Made by a program: the position numbers and the translations under genes. Shown piece by piece: positions 1 to 8,267 of a DNA stretch of 47,372 bases. Source of the stretch: Saprospiraceae bacterium (lineage in GTDB: Bacteria; Bacteroidota; Bacteroidia; Chitinophagales; Saprospiraceae); the NCBI GenBank assembly GCA_013214355.1, contig JABSSL010000037.1:47626-94997 (forward strand). The letters run 5' to 3'. The notes under the pieces are model-generated. The model was not told the DNA's origin. It searched no databases and worked only from the letters and a program-made list of their open reading frames with translations. Position 1 is the stretch's first letter; every line of letters starts with the position of its first letter.

Positions 1-153
1 GTACACATTATGGATGTAGATGAATATCCGGGGGGAGTGGGAGAGCCTGGTACACCACCTGCTGCTCCAGCTTTGGTTAACGCGCTTGCCGCGGCTACGG
101 GAACGAGAGTTCGCTCTCTTCCGCTAGCCAAACAAGGATACCGTTTCGTCTAG
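1..153 (+). CDS. xanthine dehydrogenase family molybdopterin-binding subunit (C-terminal end, partial)
   Basis: The window opens inside this gene; only the last 50 codons and the TAG stop are present. The translated tail contains GGVGEPGTPPAAPALVNALA followed by ATGTRVRSLPL, which is the typical end of the large molybdenum-cofactor subunit of isoquinoline 1-oxidoreductase or aldehyde/xanthine dehydrogenase-type hydroxylases. The GEPG segment lies at the cofactor site and carries the conserved glutamate that acts as catalytic base in this family. The substrate cannot be told from this fragment. A small [2Fe-2S] subunit would be expected upstream, outside the window. A hairpin at 359-394 may end the transcript. 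Confidence 0.85.
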   Translation, partial: VHIMDVDEYPGGVGEPGTPPAAPALVNALAAATGTRVRSLPLAKQGYRFV

Positions 154-446
154 CGGAAACTTATAGAGTATGTTTAAAGTTCCATTAATCGGCTACGGGC
201 AGCAAATTTTATCCTGTTCTTCGTTGAAAAGCCTCACCGTACCTTACAAGTATGTTTACGTTTTTCGCCTCGCTCAGAACAAAATTTTCTCGCCCTCGAA
301 CAATCATGGAAATTTAATCCTACTCTTATTTTCTTCCTTCTGTTGTAAGGAAAAGGACAGCTCCCGTTATTTCATGAAAAGATTAGCGGGAGCTTCCTGT
401 TTTACGGTAGTTCGCCCATTATCCCCTAAGCATCTAAGCGAATTCT
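154..446. other. intergenic region after the molybdopterin hydroxylase
   Basis: No convincing gene is seen here. An open frame at 170-457 has low-complexity, cysteine-rich composition, runs through a hairpin and overlaps the next gene, so it is not called. The only structure is the inverted repeat at 359-394. Confidence 0.6.
359..394 (+). terminator. candidate terminator hairpin
   Basis: AGCTCCCGTTA pairs with TAGCGGGAGCT (11 bp including one G-U) around a 14-nt loop, and is followed by a moderately T-rich TTCCTGTTTT. It would serve the upstream hydroxylase transcript. The tail is imperfect, so this is a moderate call. Confidence 0.5.
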
Positions 447-875
447 ATGGAAGGTAAAAAAGATCAATCTGAAGAGTTGCATCCCCTATTTCCAAGTGGT
501 GACTGGGAAGGGTTTTACAAGTACCCCTATGCTTTTATGCAGTCAGGACAGATGGCGTTCTTCTTGAATTTTAAAGCGGGGCTTGTGACTGGGGGAGGCA
601 GCGATCCCGTAGGTGCGTTTACCTGGAAGGGCTCATATGATACGGAGGCTTTGACTTGTCAGATGACGAAGCAGTACTCGAGTCATACCGTCTCCTATAC
701 CGGACATGTGGATGATAATGGCATTTGGGGTACCTGGCAAATTGGTAGTTATACCAAGGGAGGCTTTCATATCTGGCCGAAGAAAGGAGAAAATGAAGAA
801 GAAGAAGTAGAAACGCTGGAAGAGGTTGAAGAAAAGGAAGTAGAGGCTTTGCAAACTTTGGAAATTGTTGAGTGA
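447..875 (+). CDS. hypothetical protein, compact beta-rich domain with acidic tail
   Basis: 142 residues, no signal peptide. The folded part (about residues 15-113) is rich in W, G, Y and T. It has a pattern of the type WxGxY...F...G...G.D..G.F.W.G...D...C...K.Y..H.V.Y.G....GIWGTW...GGFHIWP, which suggests a small antiparallel beta-barrel or sandwich. The last 30 residues are almost entirely E and V/L, an acidic and probably disordered or helical tail. I recall similar short proteins as hypothetical in Bacteroidota but cannot name a family or function. The ATG at 447 is the first good start. The GNAT gene starts 24 nt after the stop and may be co-transcribed. Confidence 0.65.
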   Translation: MEGKKDQSEELHPLFPSGDWEGFYKYPYAFMQSGQMAFFLNFKAGLVTGGGSDPVGAFTWKGSYDTEALTCQMTKQYSSHTVSYTGHVDDNGIWGTWQIGSYTKGGFHIWPKKGENEEEEVETLEEVEEKEVEALQTLEIVE

Positions 876-899
876 TTTACAAGATCTATCCACCAGGCC

Positions 900-1421
900 A
901 TGTACAATTTTGATCCTTTCCCCAAACTAACCTCTGACCGTCTTGCCTTGAAATCCTTTAGAAGACAAGACTTAGCTAGGATTTTTTCCCTCCGAGCCAG
1001 CGCTGAAGTAGCCAAATACCTGGATCGGCCACTAATGACTCATCAGCAAGAAGCAGTAGTCTATCTTGAAAAAATGCAGCAAGGCGTGATCGAGGGGGAA
1101 TGGATTATTTGGGGTATACATTTTGAAGCGGAGGGCTTTGTCGGGAGTATCTGCTTGTGGAATTTATCTAAAGAGAAAGCAAAGGCAGATATTGGTTATG
1201 AATTGCTTCCATCCTTCCATGGGCGAGGAATTATGAGTGAGGCGATTCCTTTGGTTTTGCAGTATGGTTTTGAGCAAATGAATCTCTCTAGCATTGAAGC
1301 GGAAGTTCACCCCCAGAACATTCCATCCATCTCATTGTTAGACAAATATGGCTTTATAGCTACGGCAGAACGTCCTCAATCCTTAGAAAACCCAATGCCC
1401 ATCTATACCTTGTCAAGGTAA
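900..1421 (+). CDS. GNAT family N-acetyltransferase (RimJ/RimL type)
   Basis: 173 residues, cytoplasmic. The N-terminal LTSDRLALKSFRRQDLARIFSLR and the central DIGYELLPSFHGRGIMSEAI are classic for RimJ/RimL-like acetyltransferases. The Q/HGRGxxxEA element is the acetyl-CoA pyrophosphate-binding loop. It is followed by IEAEVHPQNIPSISLLDKYGF, in which the N-x-x-S-x-x-L-x-K-x-GF motif is typical. The family transfers acetyl from acetyl-CoA to an amine, often a protein N-terminus or an antibiotic. The substrate here is unknown. Length is normal and the ATG fits the family N-terminus. Confidence 0.88.
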   Translation: MYNFDPFPKLTSDRLALKSFRRQDLARIFSLRASAEVAKYLDRPLMTHQQEAVVYLEKMQQGVIEGEWIIWGIHFEAEGFVGSICLWNLSKEKAKADIGYELLPSFHGRGIMSEAIPLVLQYGFEQMNLSSIEAEVHPQNIPSISLLDKYGFIATAERPQSLENPMPIYTLSR

Positions 1422-1490
1422 AATGGTAGATTGCTGGAGGACATCTTGTCCGTTGATTTTTGTCGATCCTAAACCCAACTTTGGATTAGT

Positions 1491-4400
1491 ATGAAATTAG
1501 ATCGAACGCTACTCCTAGGAATTCTCCTTTGTCTGGCCTCTATCTCAATTGCCCAGCCTATTCAGCTTCAAATACTCGATGCCAATACGCAAGAACCCGT
1601 TTCTGATGCTTTTGTCTTCGTGGCTAGTACATCCATTGGAAATAGCACTGATAAGGAAGGAAGAGTGGAATTGGATATTCGGGGGCTTGGTCAAGTGGAA
1701 TTAGTAGTCAGTCATCTCAACTATCAGCTTAAGAGTGTAATCATAAAACCAGAGGAGCTTATTCCTTCAACAATCTATTTGCAGGCTCAAACTTTGGATA
1801 TTGATGAAGTAGTTGTCAAATCGAGTGCATCGAAAAAACGAGCGCAGTGGATGAGGCATTTCGAGTTCGCGTTCCTAGGACCGCTTGATCTTCGAAATAA
1901 AGTCAAAATTCAGAACCCCAAGGTCATTCTATTTAGCGAGGACCAAGAAGGATTAAAGGCTCAAGCGATGGATTACATTGATGTTGCTAATGAATCTTTG
2001 GGATATCGCTTGCGTTTCTACCTCGACACTTTTCTAATTGACACTTTAGGGGATGTACGCTATGCCGGTAAAGTTTTTTTCCAGGAGGCCACGGAGAAAA
2101 AAGGCAATAGGAGAATTAGTAAGGCTAGAGGGAGAGCCTTTCGAAACGGTAAGGAATACTTTTTTCGATGGCTTAATCAGGATGCCCAGGATCGGAATCG
2201 CAAAACCTTTCTGGTTGGGCAGGCGAAGCTGAATGAGGAGACTAGACAGCTTGATTACCAGAAGATAGATCATAATGACTTATCCCTTAGGCGAGGTTTA
2301 TGGGTGGATACTTTGATGATTCAAGACTATTTGGTGGTAACTGATCCACGATTGAGATCACGTGCTCCCATCGGGGCGCTCCCCTTTCGCCTCCGTAAAT
2401 GGGCGACTTCGATGCTGAGATCTAGGACGGGGCAGATTCTAATCAATCGTTCCGGAGGAATCCTAAACCCCCAGGACATTGAAGAGTACGGCCACTGGAC
2501 CATGCAAAGAGTTGGCGAGTTAATGCCACTGGATTTTGATTATACCTCTGACGTAGCTCAATTTGATGCCGCGTTGGCTACCGTTACCAATCGACGTTTA
2601 GCGCAATATATGGATACGGTGCCCCAAGAAAAGATATTCCTTCATGTCAATAAACCCTACTACAGCAACCGAGAAATAATCCACTATAAAGCTTATCTGG
2701 TAGATGCGCTGACTCATCTACCACAGACCCAAAGTAAAGTGATGTATGTAGAACTGGTCAATCCAACGGGTGAAGTGCTAGTCAGCCAGCCGCTACACCT
2801 CAACAAAGGACTGGAAGGTAGCATACCCCTGGACAAAGCCTATGTGCCAGGCCAGTACCAGATTAGGGCCTACACAGAATACATGCGGAATTTTGATCCT
2901 GGCTTCTTTTACCGACAGGCTTTAAGCATATTCGATCCATTCCTCCCTGCTATCACTACCACTTCGACTGATTCGATTGAAATGGCTGAGACAGAAGAGG
3001 TTCAAGTAGTACCTCCATCTCTCTACATTGATTTTTTCCCAGAAGGAGGAAATCTAGTGAATGGCCTACGGAGCAAAGTCAGTTTCAAGGTGAGGGATCG
3101 ACAAGGAAAAGCGGTGAATGTGGATATTCATTTGTTGGATGACTTGCAACAGGAGTTACTGAAAACGACTACGCTTCATCAAGGGATAGGGGTTTTTAGC
3201 CTTCAGCCAGAAGCTGGACGTAGCTATTGGGTGCAGACGCAGTACGAAGGTGAAGATCTTCGATTCTCATTGCCTAAGGCGCAGACTACCGGTTTTGTAA
3301 TGAAGGTAAATAATAACCGGGAGGATCGATTGTACATTGAGTTGGCTGCAAGCAGGCAACTTTCATTGGAAGGTGCGTTTTTACTAGGGCATGTAAGAGG
3401 GCAAACTTTTTGCCTAGTAGATGATTTGTTGGCTGGAGAGTCAGTAGTGTTGGATAAGACTAAGCTGCCGGAGGGACTAGCGCATTTCACTTTGTTCAAT
3501 GCCCAAGGCATTCCAGTGGCAGAGCGTCTCGTCTTTAATACTGTCCAAAAAAGAAATGCAGCGCTAGCTATTAAACAGCCTTATTCTCATTTCTTCCCTC
3601 GTCAAAAGGTCGAATTGGAACTTAGCTTGAAAGGGGAGCAGTTCGCAGACCTATCCGCCACGGTGGTAGATCAGGGAATCGTTAAATATGATCACAATAC
3701 ACCCAATAGTAAGAGTTGGTTGCTATTGAATGCTGATCTTGCTGGCCAACTTCCCAATGCCTCCTATTATTTGGAGGAACCTATGGGATTAAGACAGCTT
3801 GATTTGATGCTCATGACTTACGGCTGGCGCCGCTTCAAATGGGCAGATCTGGAGCATCTTCCTAGTCTTGCTCATCAAGCTGAGCAAGGGTTCCGGGTAC
3901 AAGGCTATACAACGAAAAAAGACAAAGAAGAAGAACGTATTAGGGCAGATGTCATGCTAAGCTCATTGAGTGATGACTTTTATGTCAATAAACTAACCAC
4001 AGACCCCTCCGGTAATTTCAGCTTTGTAAATCTACCGCAGATCGACAGCACCGATTTCATTATCCAAGGACAAGTCTATAATCCTAAGCGCAGCAATCAG
4101 GAACTCAAGATGAGTGGCAAACGCCAAGTGGATTTTTATTTTGTGGAAAGAGGAAAGCCCAAGGTAGTGGCGCTACCTCCCGTAGATCCAATCCTCCCTA
4201 GCCAAGCCTGGAATGATTATGCGATTAATGAAATGCAGCGAGATTCTTCCCGGAACACTGATTGGGTAATCGATCTGGAAGAGGTGACGGTACGCGAAAA
4301 TCGAGGAACAGATCTCCGGGTATTTGATGTATTTAACATCAATGACATGGACTGGATTCGACCGGAGCGCTCTGCTTTTTCTTTGCTAAGTATCCTTAAG

Positions 4401-4904
4401 CCAGGAACTCGGTTCCGTAGAGATATAAGTACGGGCGTACTCTCTTTCTTCCTGCATACCCCGCGTGGTTATGTGCAAGTCCCACTCAGGTTTGTTATAG
4501 ACGGTATAGTGGTAACTCCCAATATATTTGAAACCTTAACGGCGGATATGATTAACTATATCAGTATCAATCCTCCTATCATTTCAGTCTATACCCGACG
4601 TAATGGTCCTCGCTCCTGGCAAACTAGGATTCAAGATGGCATTTTGAACTTTACCCACCCCGCTTATCATCAAGCTCGTGAATTCTATCAACCTTCCTAT
4701 GGGGAAAGCCGCTCTGCCCAGGATAAGGCTGATCTACGTACCGCCATCCATTGGGAACCTCAAATTCAATTCAATGAGGAAGGAAAAGCTGTGCTATCTT
4801 TTTATACTGCTGACACCCCTAGTACCTATGAAGTACGAATTGAAGGAATTCAATTGGATGGAGAGCCGGTTAGTCAGGTGTATACCTTTCAGGTGAAGGA
4901 ATGA
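1491..4904 (+). CDS. large outer-membrane-associated fusion: carboxypeptidase-like regulatory domain + MG2 domain + TonB plug-like region
   Basis: 1137 residues with a signal peptide (about 1-21, ending SIAQ). Residues about 24-97 form a carboxypeptidase-regulatory-like beta domain (IQLQILDANTQEPVSDAFV, DKEGRVELDI). Residues about 140-350 resemble the body of the common Bacteroidota carboxypeptidase-like regulatory proteins (DYIDVANESLGYRLRFYLDT, YAGKVFFQEA). From about residue 378 a second module begins with QEKIFLHVNKPYY and a macroglobulin MG2-type domain (GQYQIRAYTEYMRNF). It ends in a plug-like segment near residues 928-1040 (LEEVTVRENR). There is no transmembrane barrel. Function is unknown; related proteins are thought to act at the outer membrane with TonB-type transport or surface proteins. 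Both halves usually occur as separate proteins. The gene stands alone, and a MITE-like element begins 2 nt after the stop. Confidence 0.8.
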   Translation: MKLDRTLLLGILLCLASISIAQPIQLQILDANTQEPVSDAFVFVASTSIGNSTDKEGRVELDIRGLGQVELVVSHLNYQLKSVIIKPEELIPSTIYLQAQTLDIDEVVVKSSASKKRAQWMRHFEFAFLGPLDLRNKVKIQNPKVILFSEDQEGLKAQAMDYIDVANESLGYRLRFYLDTFLIDTLGDVRYAGKVFFQEATEKKGNRRISKARGRAFRNGKEYFFRWLNQDAQDRNRKTFLVGQAKLNEETRQLDYQKIDHNDLSLRRGLWVDTLMIQDYLVVTDPRLRSRAPIGALPFRLRKWATSMLRSRTGQILINRSGGILNPQDIEEYGHWTMQRVGELMPLDFDYTSDVAQFDAALATVTNRRLAQYMDTVPQEKIFLHVNKPYYSNREIIHYKAYLVDALTHLPQTQSKVMYVELVNPTGEVLVSQPLHLNKGLEGSIPLDKAYVPGQYQIRAYTEYMRNFDPGFFYRQALSIFDPFLPAITTTSTDSIEMAETEEVQVVPPSLYIDFFPEGGNLVNGLRSKVSFKVRDRQGKAVNVDIHLLDDLQQELLKTTTLHQGIGVFSLQPEAGRSYWVQTQYEGEDLRFSLPKAQTTGFVMKVNNNREDRLYIELAASRQLSLEGAFLLGHVRGQTFCLVDDLLAGESVVLDKTKLPEGLAHFTLFNAQGIPVAERLVFNTVQKRNAALAIKQPYSHFFPRQKVELELSLKGEQFADLSATVVDQGIVKYDHNTPNSKSWLLLNADLAGQLPNASYYLEEPMGLRQLDLMLMTYGWRRFKWADLEHLPSLAHQAEQGFRVQGYTTKKDKEEERIRADVMLSSLSDDFYVNKLTTDPSGNFSFVNLPQIDSTDFIIQGQVYNPKRSNQELKMSGKRQVDFYFVERGKPKVVALPPVDPILPSQAWNDYAINEMQRDSSRNTDWVIDLEEVTVRENRGTDLRVFDVFNINDMDWIRPERSAFSLLSILKPGTRFRRDISTGVLSFFLHTPRGYVQVPLRFVIDGIVVTPNIFETLTADMINYISINPPIISVYTRRNGPRSWQTRIQDGILNFTHPAYHQAREFYQPSYGESRSAQDKADLRTAIHWEPQIQFNEEGKAVLSFYTADTPSTYEVRIEGIQLDGEPVSQVYTFQVKE

Positions 4905-4906
4905 TT

Positions 4907-5094
4907 GTAATGGATAATGTTGAATGGAAAATGTATAATTTTGCTTCGCTAGTTATCCGAAGTTGAACGAAGTCCCGCCTTGGATAAACTTCGAATGACT
5001 GCCGCGCGCTTTGTCGTCTTGGGAAGTTGAGATCTAGCCAGTCCGTCTTATCTTAGATACAATTATTCATTCAACACTCAACATTATACATTAC
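4907..5094. mobile_element. MITE-like element with 34-bp terminal inverted repeats
   Basis: The left end (4907-4940) and the reverse complement of the right end (5061-5094) agree at 28 of 34 positions; both begin GTAATG and end ATAATT. The roughly 120-bp interior has no reading frame and contains smaller inverted parts (TTATCC / GGATAA). The element fills almost the whole gap, starting 2 nt after the stop of the fusion gene and ending 7 nt before the ATG of the PLP enzyme. It is therefore either a non-autonomous transposon or a folded RNA leader. A 24-nt piece at 4932-4955 recurs, inverted, at 29899-29922 (22 of 24 identical), which favours a dispersed repeat family. Confidence 0.65.
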
Positions 5095-5101
5095 CAAAGT
5101 T

Positions 5102-6313
5102 ATGTCTACAGACCATCCCCTCGGCTGGCAAACTCGCGCTGTCCACGCCGGAGAAACACCTGACCCCGCCACCGGCGCCACGACTCCCAATATCGTCATG
5201 TCGACTACTTATGCGGCTGATCCTAGCGTGCAATTTTCTATAGCAGATCAGGAAGGTACTGCTGCCTCAGGATATGTCTATACCCGCTGGGGGAACCCGA
5301 CGATACAGCAATTGGCCAAGAAATTGGCAGCGCTGGAGGGAGCGCGAAGGTGTGTTCTTTTCGGGAGTGGGATGGCAGCGATTAGTGCCCTTTTCCTACA
5401 CTTGTTGAAGTCTGGAGATCATGTGGTGATGAGTGATGTCACCTATGCTGGTGCATCAGAGTTAGCCAATGAAATATTACCCAAAATGGGGATCAAGATT
5501 GATCGGGTAGATATGAGTGATCTTGGGGCCGTTAAAAGCGCTATCCGCCCAGAAACGCGTTTAGTTTATCTAGAAACCCCCTGTAATCCGCTCTGTCGTT
5601 TGACCGATATTGCGGAGGTGAGTCAGTTGGCGAAAGGGGTAGGTGCTTGGGTAGCGGTGGATTCCACCTTCGCCACGCCACTGGCTACTCGTCCGATTGC
5701 GCTAGGAGCAGATTTTGTTATTCATTCACTAACCAAGTTTCTAGGTGGGCACGGAGATGCGATTGGCGGGGCATTGTTGGGACCCAAGGAGGAGTTGTTG
5801 GCTTTGCAGCAAAATGCCTTGGTACGCTTGGGAGGTATTATCAGCCCTTTCAACGCCTGGCTGATCTTGCGCGGCCTGGCTACTTTCCCACTTCGTATGA
5901 AGGCACATGAAACCAATGCACTAGCCGTAGCAAAATGGCTGGAGGCTCATCCTAAGGTGAAACGCGTCATTTATCCGGGTTTGCCCAGTCATCCCCAGCA
6001 TGAGCTTGCAAAACAGCAAATGGCTAATTTCTCGGGCATGCTTACCTTTCAAGTAGAAGATGGGCCGAGAGCAGCTCAAATACTGGCAAAGCATCTAAAA
6101 ATCTTTCATTATGCAGTTTCCTTGGGACACCACAAGAGCCTCCTATTTTATATGGATACGAATAGCCTTTTACAATCTTCCTTTTGGCTCAATAAGGAGC
6201 AAGAAGCGTCTTATCGGGAGTTTGCAGGAGATGGAATGTTTCGGGTGTCGATAGGTATAGAGGATGCTACAGATTTGTGTGCTGATTTGGAGCAGGCGCT
6301 TGCGGAGTGTTGA
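5102..6313 (+). CDS. Cys/Met metabolism PLP-dependent enzyme (methionine gamma-lyase / cystathionine gamma-lyase or synthase group)
   Basis: 403 residues, the normal length for the family. It shows YVYTRWGNPTIQQL (substrate/PLP phosphate region), FGSGMAAISA (glycine-rich PLP phosphate loop), YLETPCNPLCRLTDI, VAVDSTFATP, and SLTKFLGGHGD with the Schiff-base lysine at about K212. The family performs beta- or gamma-elimination or replacement on homocysteine, cystathionine or methionine. The sequence alone does not separate methionine gamma-lyase from cystathionine gamma-lyase; I lean to the lyase group. The gene is monocistronic. Its leader is the MITE-like element, which may have supplied or displaced its promoter. 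A perfect hairpin follows the stop. Confidence 0.9.
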   Translation: MSTDHPLGWQTRAVHAGETPDPATGATTPNIVMSTTYAADPSVQFSIADQEGTAASGYVYTRWGNPTIQQLAKKLAALEGARRCVLFGSGMAAISALFLHLLKSGDHVVMSDVTYAGASELANEILPKMGIKIDRVDMSDLGAVKSAIRPETRLVYLETPCNPLCRLTDIAEVSQLAKGVGAWVAVDSTFATPLATRPIALGADFVIHSLTKFLGGHGDAIGGALLGPKEELLALQQNALVRLGGIISPFNAWLILRGLATFPLRMKAHETNALAVAKWLEAHPKVKRVIYPGLPSHPQHELAKQQMANFSGMLTFQVEDGPRAAQILAKHLKIFHYAVSLGHHKSLLFYMDTNSLLQSSFWLNKEQEASYREFAGDGMFRVSIGIEDATDLCADLEQALAEC

Positions 6314-6316
6314 AAC

Positions 6317-6347
6317 TGTTGTGCGTCGTTTGAAACGACGCACAACA
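6317..6347. repeat. perfect hairpin between convergent genes (member 1 of a repeated hairpin family)
   Basis: TGTTGTGCGTCGTTT is followed by one G and its exact reverse complement, a 15-bp perfect inverted repeat. It lies 3 nt after the stop of the PLP enzyme and 10 nt from the end of the convergent M56 gene. No T-tract follows on either strand, so it is not a textbook intrinsic terminator, although it could act as a bidirectional one. A close relative sits at 10741-10805 in the same kind of position. Confidence 0.75.
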
Positions 6348-6357
6348 ATTCCTTGAG

Positions 6358-7761
6358 CTAGAAGTTAGCCCGTCCAGTCATGTGCCAACCCCCTTTTTTG
6401 CGTTGGATGACCATGCCATTTTCTAGGTTTTGCGTGAGGATTTCCCGGCCTTTATCCGAGATGTTTGCTGGTATACCTTTCCCAAAAAATATATTTTGTT
6501 CATTGCCTTCGTTTTCTAAGGCGAAGATAATAGGCTCGAAATACCCATCTTCTCCCTCTTCTTCAATGGTTGTTGCTTTGTAGCGATTAGGAATCTCCAT
6601 TTGCACCCGAATAGAGCTTAGTAGACCATCATTGTAATTTTTGTTCTTGACTCGAAAATAGATCGCATGTTGGGCTAGTTTTTGGGAGATATCCTCCAAA
6701 GTTTTCTTTTTGATTTGTGGGTTGATCAGGATATAGATATTATCCTCTGAGGCCAAAGCAATTTTCTTTTCTCCTGGATCTAGGGAGGATACAATAGCTT
6801 CAGCAGATTGTGCCTGACTTAATTGTGGATGTACAAACATGTACAGTCCAAGTACTACAGGAAGGATAAAAGCATATTTTAGTAATCCAGCGTTGGATGA
6901 TTTATTAGAATTCATCATTTTAATTCGAAGTTTGATCGGTGAAGAATTAAACATATTGCTCAACCGATAATTGGGGACGTTCGCACTGGTAAACAGGAGG
7001 TGATACTGGTAAGCTTTTTTGTTGATACCGGTACCCAGCACCGCCTCATCAGCTATGTACTCGAGATTCAGCTTCACGTACCGTTTGAAGACCCAAATAA
7101 CCGGGTTGAACCAACAGATTATAGACATTAATTCTAGGAGAAGAATATCTAGCGTATGCCACTGTTTGATGTGGATGCGTTCATGTTTAATAATCTGTTC
7201 TAGTTTTTGATCATCATACTGCCGGGGGTTAATCACCAGCAGCTTGAAGAAGGAGAATGGCGGGATATCACGATCGTGCTGCACACGAACGAAACCATCA
7301 TCCGGAATGTGATCACGCTCATACTGAATAGCAAAGAGCTTGATCAGTTGAAATAGAAAGCTAAAGAAAAGAATGCCTAGTATGCCCAGGTAAGCCCAAC
7401 GGGCTAATCCAAGCCAATCGATAGATAACGCAGTCGTCGCGCTTGTATCCAGTGGAAGTTGTTCGGCTTTTTTGTCTACTTTCTGCTTATTGTCCGATGT
7501 AGCGGATGATTCCTGCGGAGCCAATGCCTCAAAAGGACTGATGTCCGCGATGTTTTGACTAAGCCGCTGCACAAGCTGATTGTTGCTAGGTGCTCCTTGC
7601 CACTGCGGCAAGATGGGCATCAATAGAGAAAGCAATACAATTCCCAGCAAAATGAGACGATTCAACTGAAAAAATCGCTCATTGCGGAGTAATAACCAAT
7701 AGGCGCCAAATAATGTGGCAAGCACAATATTGACCTTCAACAGGTACATCACGACTTCCAT
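6358..7761 (-). CDS. M56 family metallopeptidase, BlaR1-like membrane sensor
   Basis: 467 residues. Hydrophobic helices lie at about 6-24, 33-51, 118-139 and 294-311. The zinc site HERIH (H193-E194-x-x-H197) is followed by QWHTLDILLLELMSIICWFNPVIW, the hallmark of BlaR1/MecR1-type M56 peptidases. Family members sense an envelope signal and trigger loss of their BlaI-type repressor. The extracytoplasmic tail (about 312-467) is not a penicillin-binding domain: it lacks SxxK and KTG, so a beta-lactam sensor role is not supported. The gene starts 5 nt after the stop of blaI and is co-transcribed with it. Its targets are unknown. Confidence 0.88.
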   Translation of the reverse strand: MEVVMYLLKVNIVLATLFGAYWLLLRNERFFQLNRLILLGIVLLSLLMPILPQWQGAPSNNQLVQRLSQNIADISPFEALAPQESSATSDNKQKVDKKAEQLPLDTSATTALSIDWLGLARWAYLGILGILFFSFLFQLIKLFAIQYERDHIPDDGFVRVQHDRDIPPFSFFKLLVINPRQYDDQKLEQIIKHERIHIKQWHTLDILLLELMSIICWFNPVIWVFKRYVKLNLEYIADEAVLGTGINKKAYQYHLLFTSANVPNYRLSNMFNSSPIKLRIKMMNSNKSSNAGLLKYAFILPVVLGLYMFVHPQLSQAQSAEAIVSSLDPGEKKIALASEDNIYILINPQIKKKTLEDISQKLAQHAIYFRVKNKNYNDGLLSSIRVQMEIPNRYKATTIEEEGEDGYFEPIIFALENEGNEQNIFFGKGIPANISDKGREILTQNLENGMVIQRKKGGWHMTGRANF

Positions 7762-7766
7762 ATTAT

Positions 7767-8135
7767 CTACTTTTTTTCTTCGTCGTTTTCGATCATATCA
7801 ATGATCTCCTTTAACTCTTCCGGAGATATCTCTTTTTCTTCTGCAAAAAAGGCAACCACATTTTTTATCGAATTGCCAAATAAACCCTTCAAAACAGGTT
7901 TAATAAAACTCTTAGTATAAGCTTGCTTTGAGATGGCCGGATAGTATCGATGAGTCGTTCCAAAATCTTCGTATTTGAGGTAACCCTGTTGCACCAACCG
8001 CCGCATCGTAGTAGAAACCGTGTTGATGTGTGGCTTAGGTTCTGGCAATTGCTCTAACACCTCCTTGACGAAGGCTTTTTCTAGTTGCCAAATGATGGTC
8101 ATGATTGCCTCTTCTTTTTCAGTTAATCTTTTCAT
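7767..8135 (-). CDS. BlaI/MecI/CopY family transcriptional repressor
   Basis: 122 residues, the usual length. MKRLTEKEEAIMTIIWQLEKAFVKEVLEQL and HINTVSTTMRRLVQQGYLKYEDFGTTHRYYPAIS form the winged-helix DNA-binding domain. The helical C-terminal part dimerises and ends in a very acidic tail. It is first in a two-gene operon with the M56 sensor, with the ATG 18 nt from the -7 box. An 18-bp dyad overlaps the -33 region of the promoter, as expected for autorepression that is relieved when the M56 protein is activated. Confidence 0.92.
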   Translation of the reverse strand: MKRLTEKEEAIMTIIWQLEKAFVKEVLEQLPEPKPHINTVSTTMRRLVQQGYLKYEDFGTTHRYYPAISKQAYTKSFIKPVLKGLFGNSIKNVVAFFAEEKEISPEELKEIIDMIENDEEKK

Positions 8136-8152
8136 GCATTCTATTTCTGGTA

Positions 8153-8198
8153 CAAGTATAAAACTATTTTAATCGTCAGTCAACTATTTTTGTAGTTG
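8153..8198 (-). promoter_or_regulatory. blaI promoter with overlapping BlaI-type operator
   Basis: On the minus strand a TTG (complement of 8181-8183) lies 20 nt upstream of TATACTTG (complement of 8153-8160), close to the Bacteroidota TTG-N19-21-TAnnTTTG promoter. The dyad CAACTA-TTTTTG-TAGTTG (8181-8198) has perfect 6-bp arms and includes the -33 box. AACTATTTT occurs twice, at 8162-8170 and 8182-8190, 20 bp apart, which suggests two binding positions. Binding by the encoded repressor is inferred. Confidence 0.65.
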
Positions 8199-8267
8199 AT
8201 GGGCTTTTTTAACATTTCACCCCCTCTGTTTTTGCATTCCCCTAGAGGCTTCTCGTATCTTGTTTGA

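Noticed and set aside
170-457. Open frame of 95 codons after the hydroxylase gene
   Set aside because: Odd composition rich in S, C, F and L, it runs through a hairpin, overlaps the start of the next gene and has no recognisable motif.
6358-7761. Assignment of the M56 protein as a beta-lactam receptor
   Set aside because: The sensor tail lacks SxxK and KTG motifs of penicillin-binding domains, so only the M56 peptidase part is supported.
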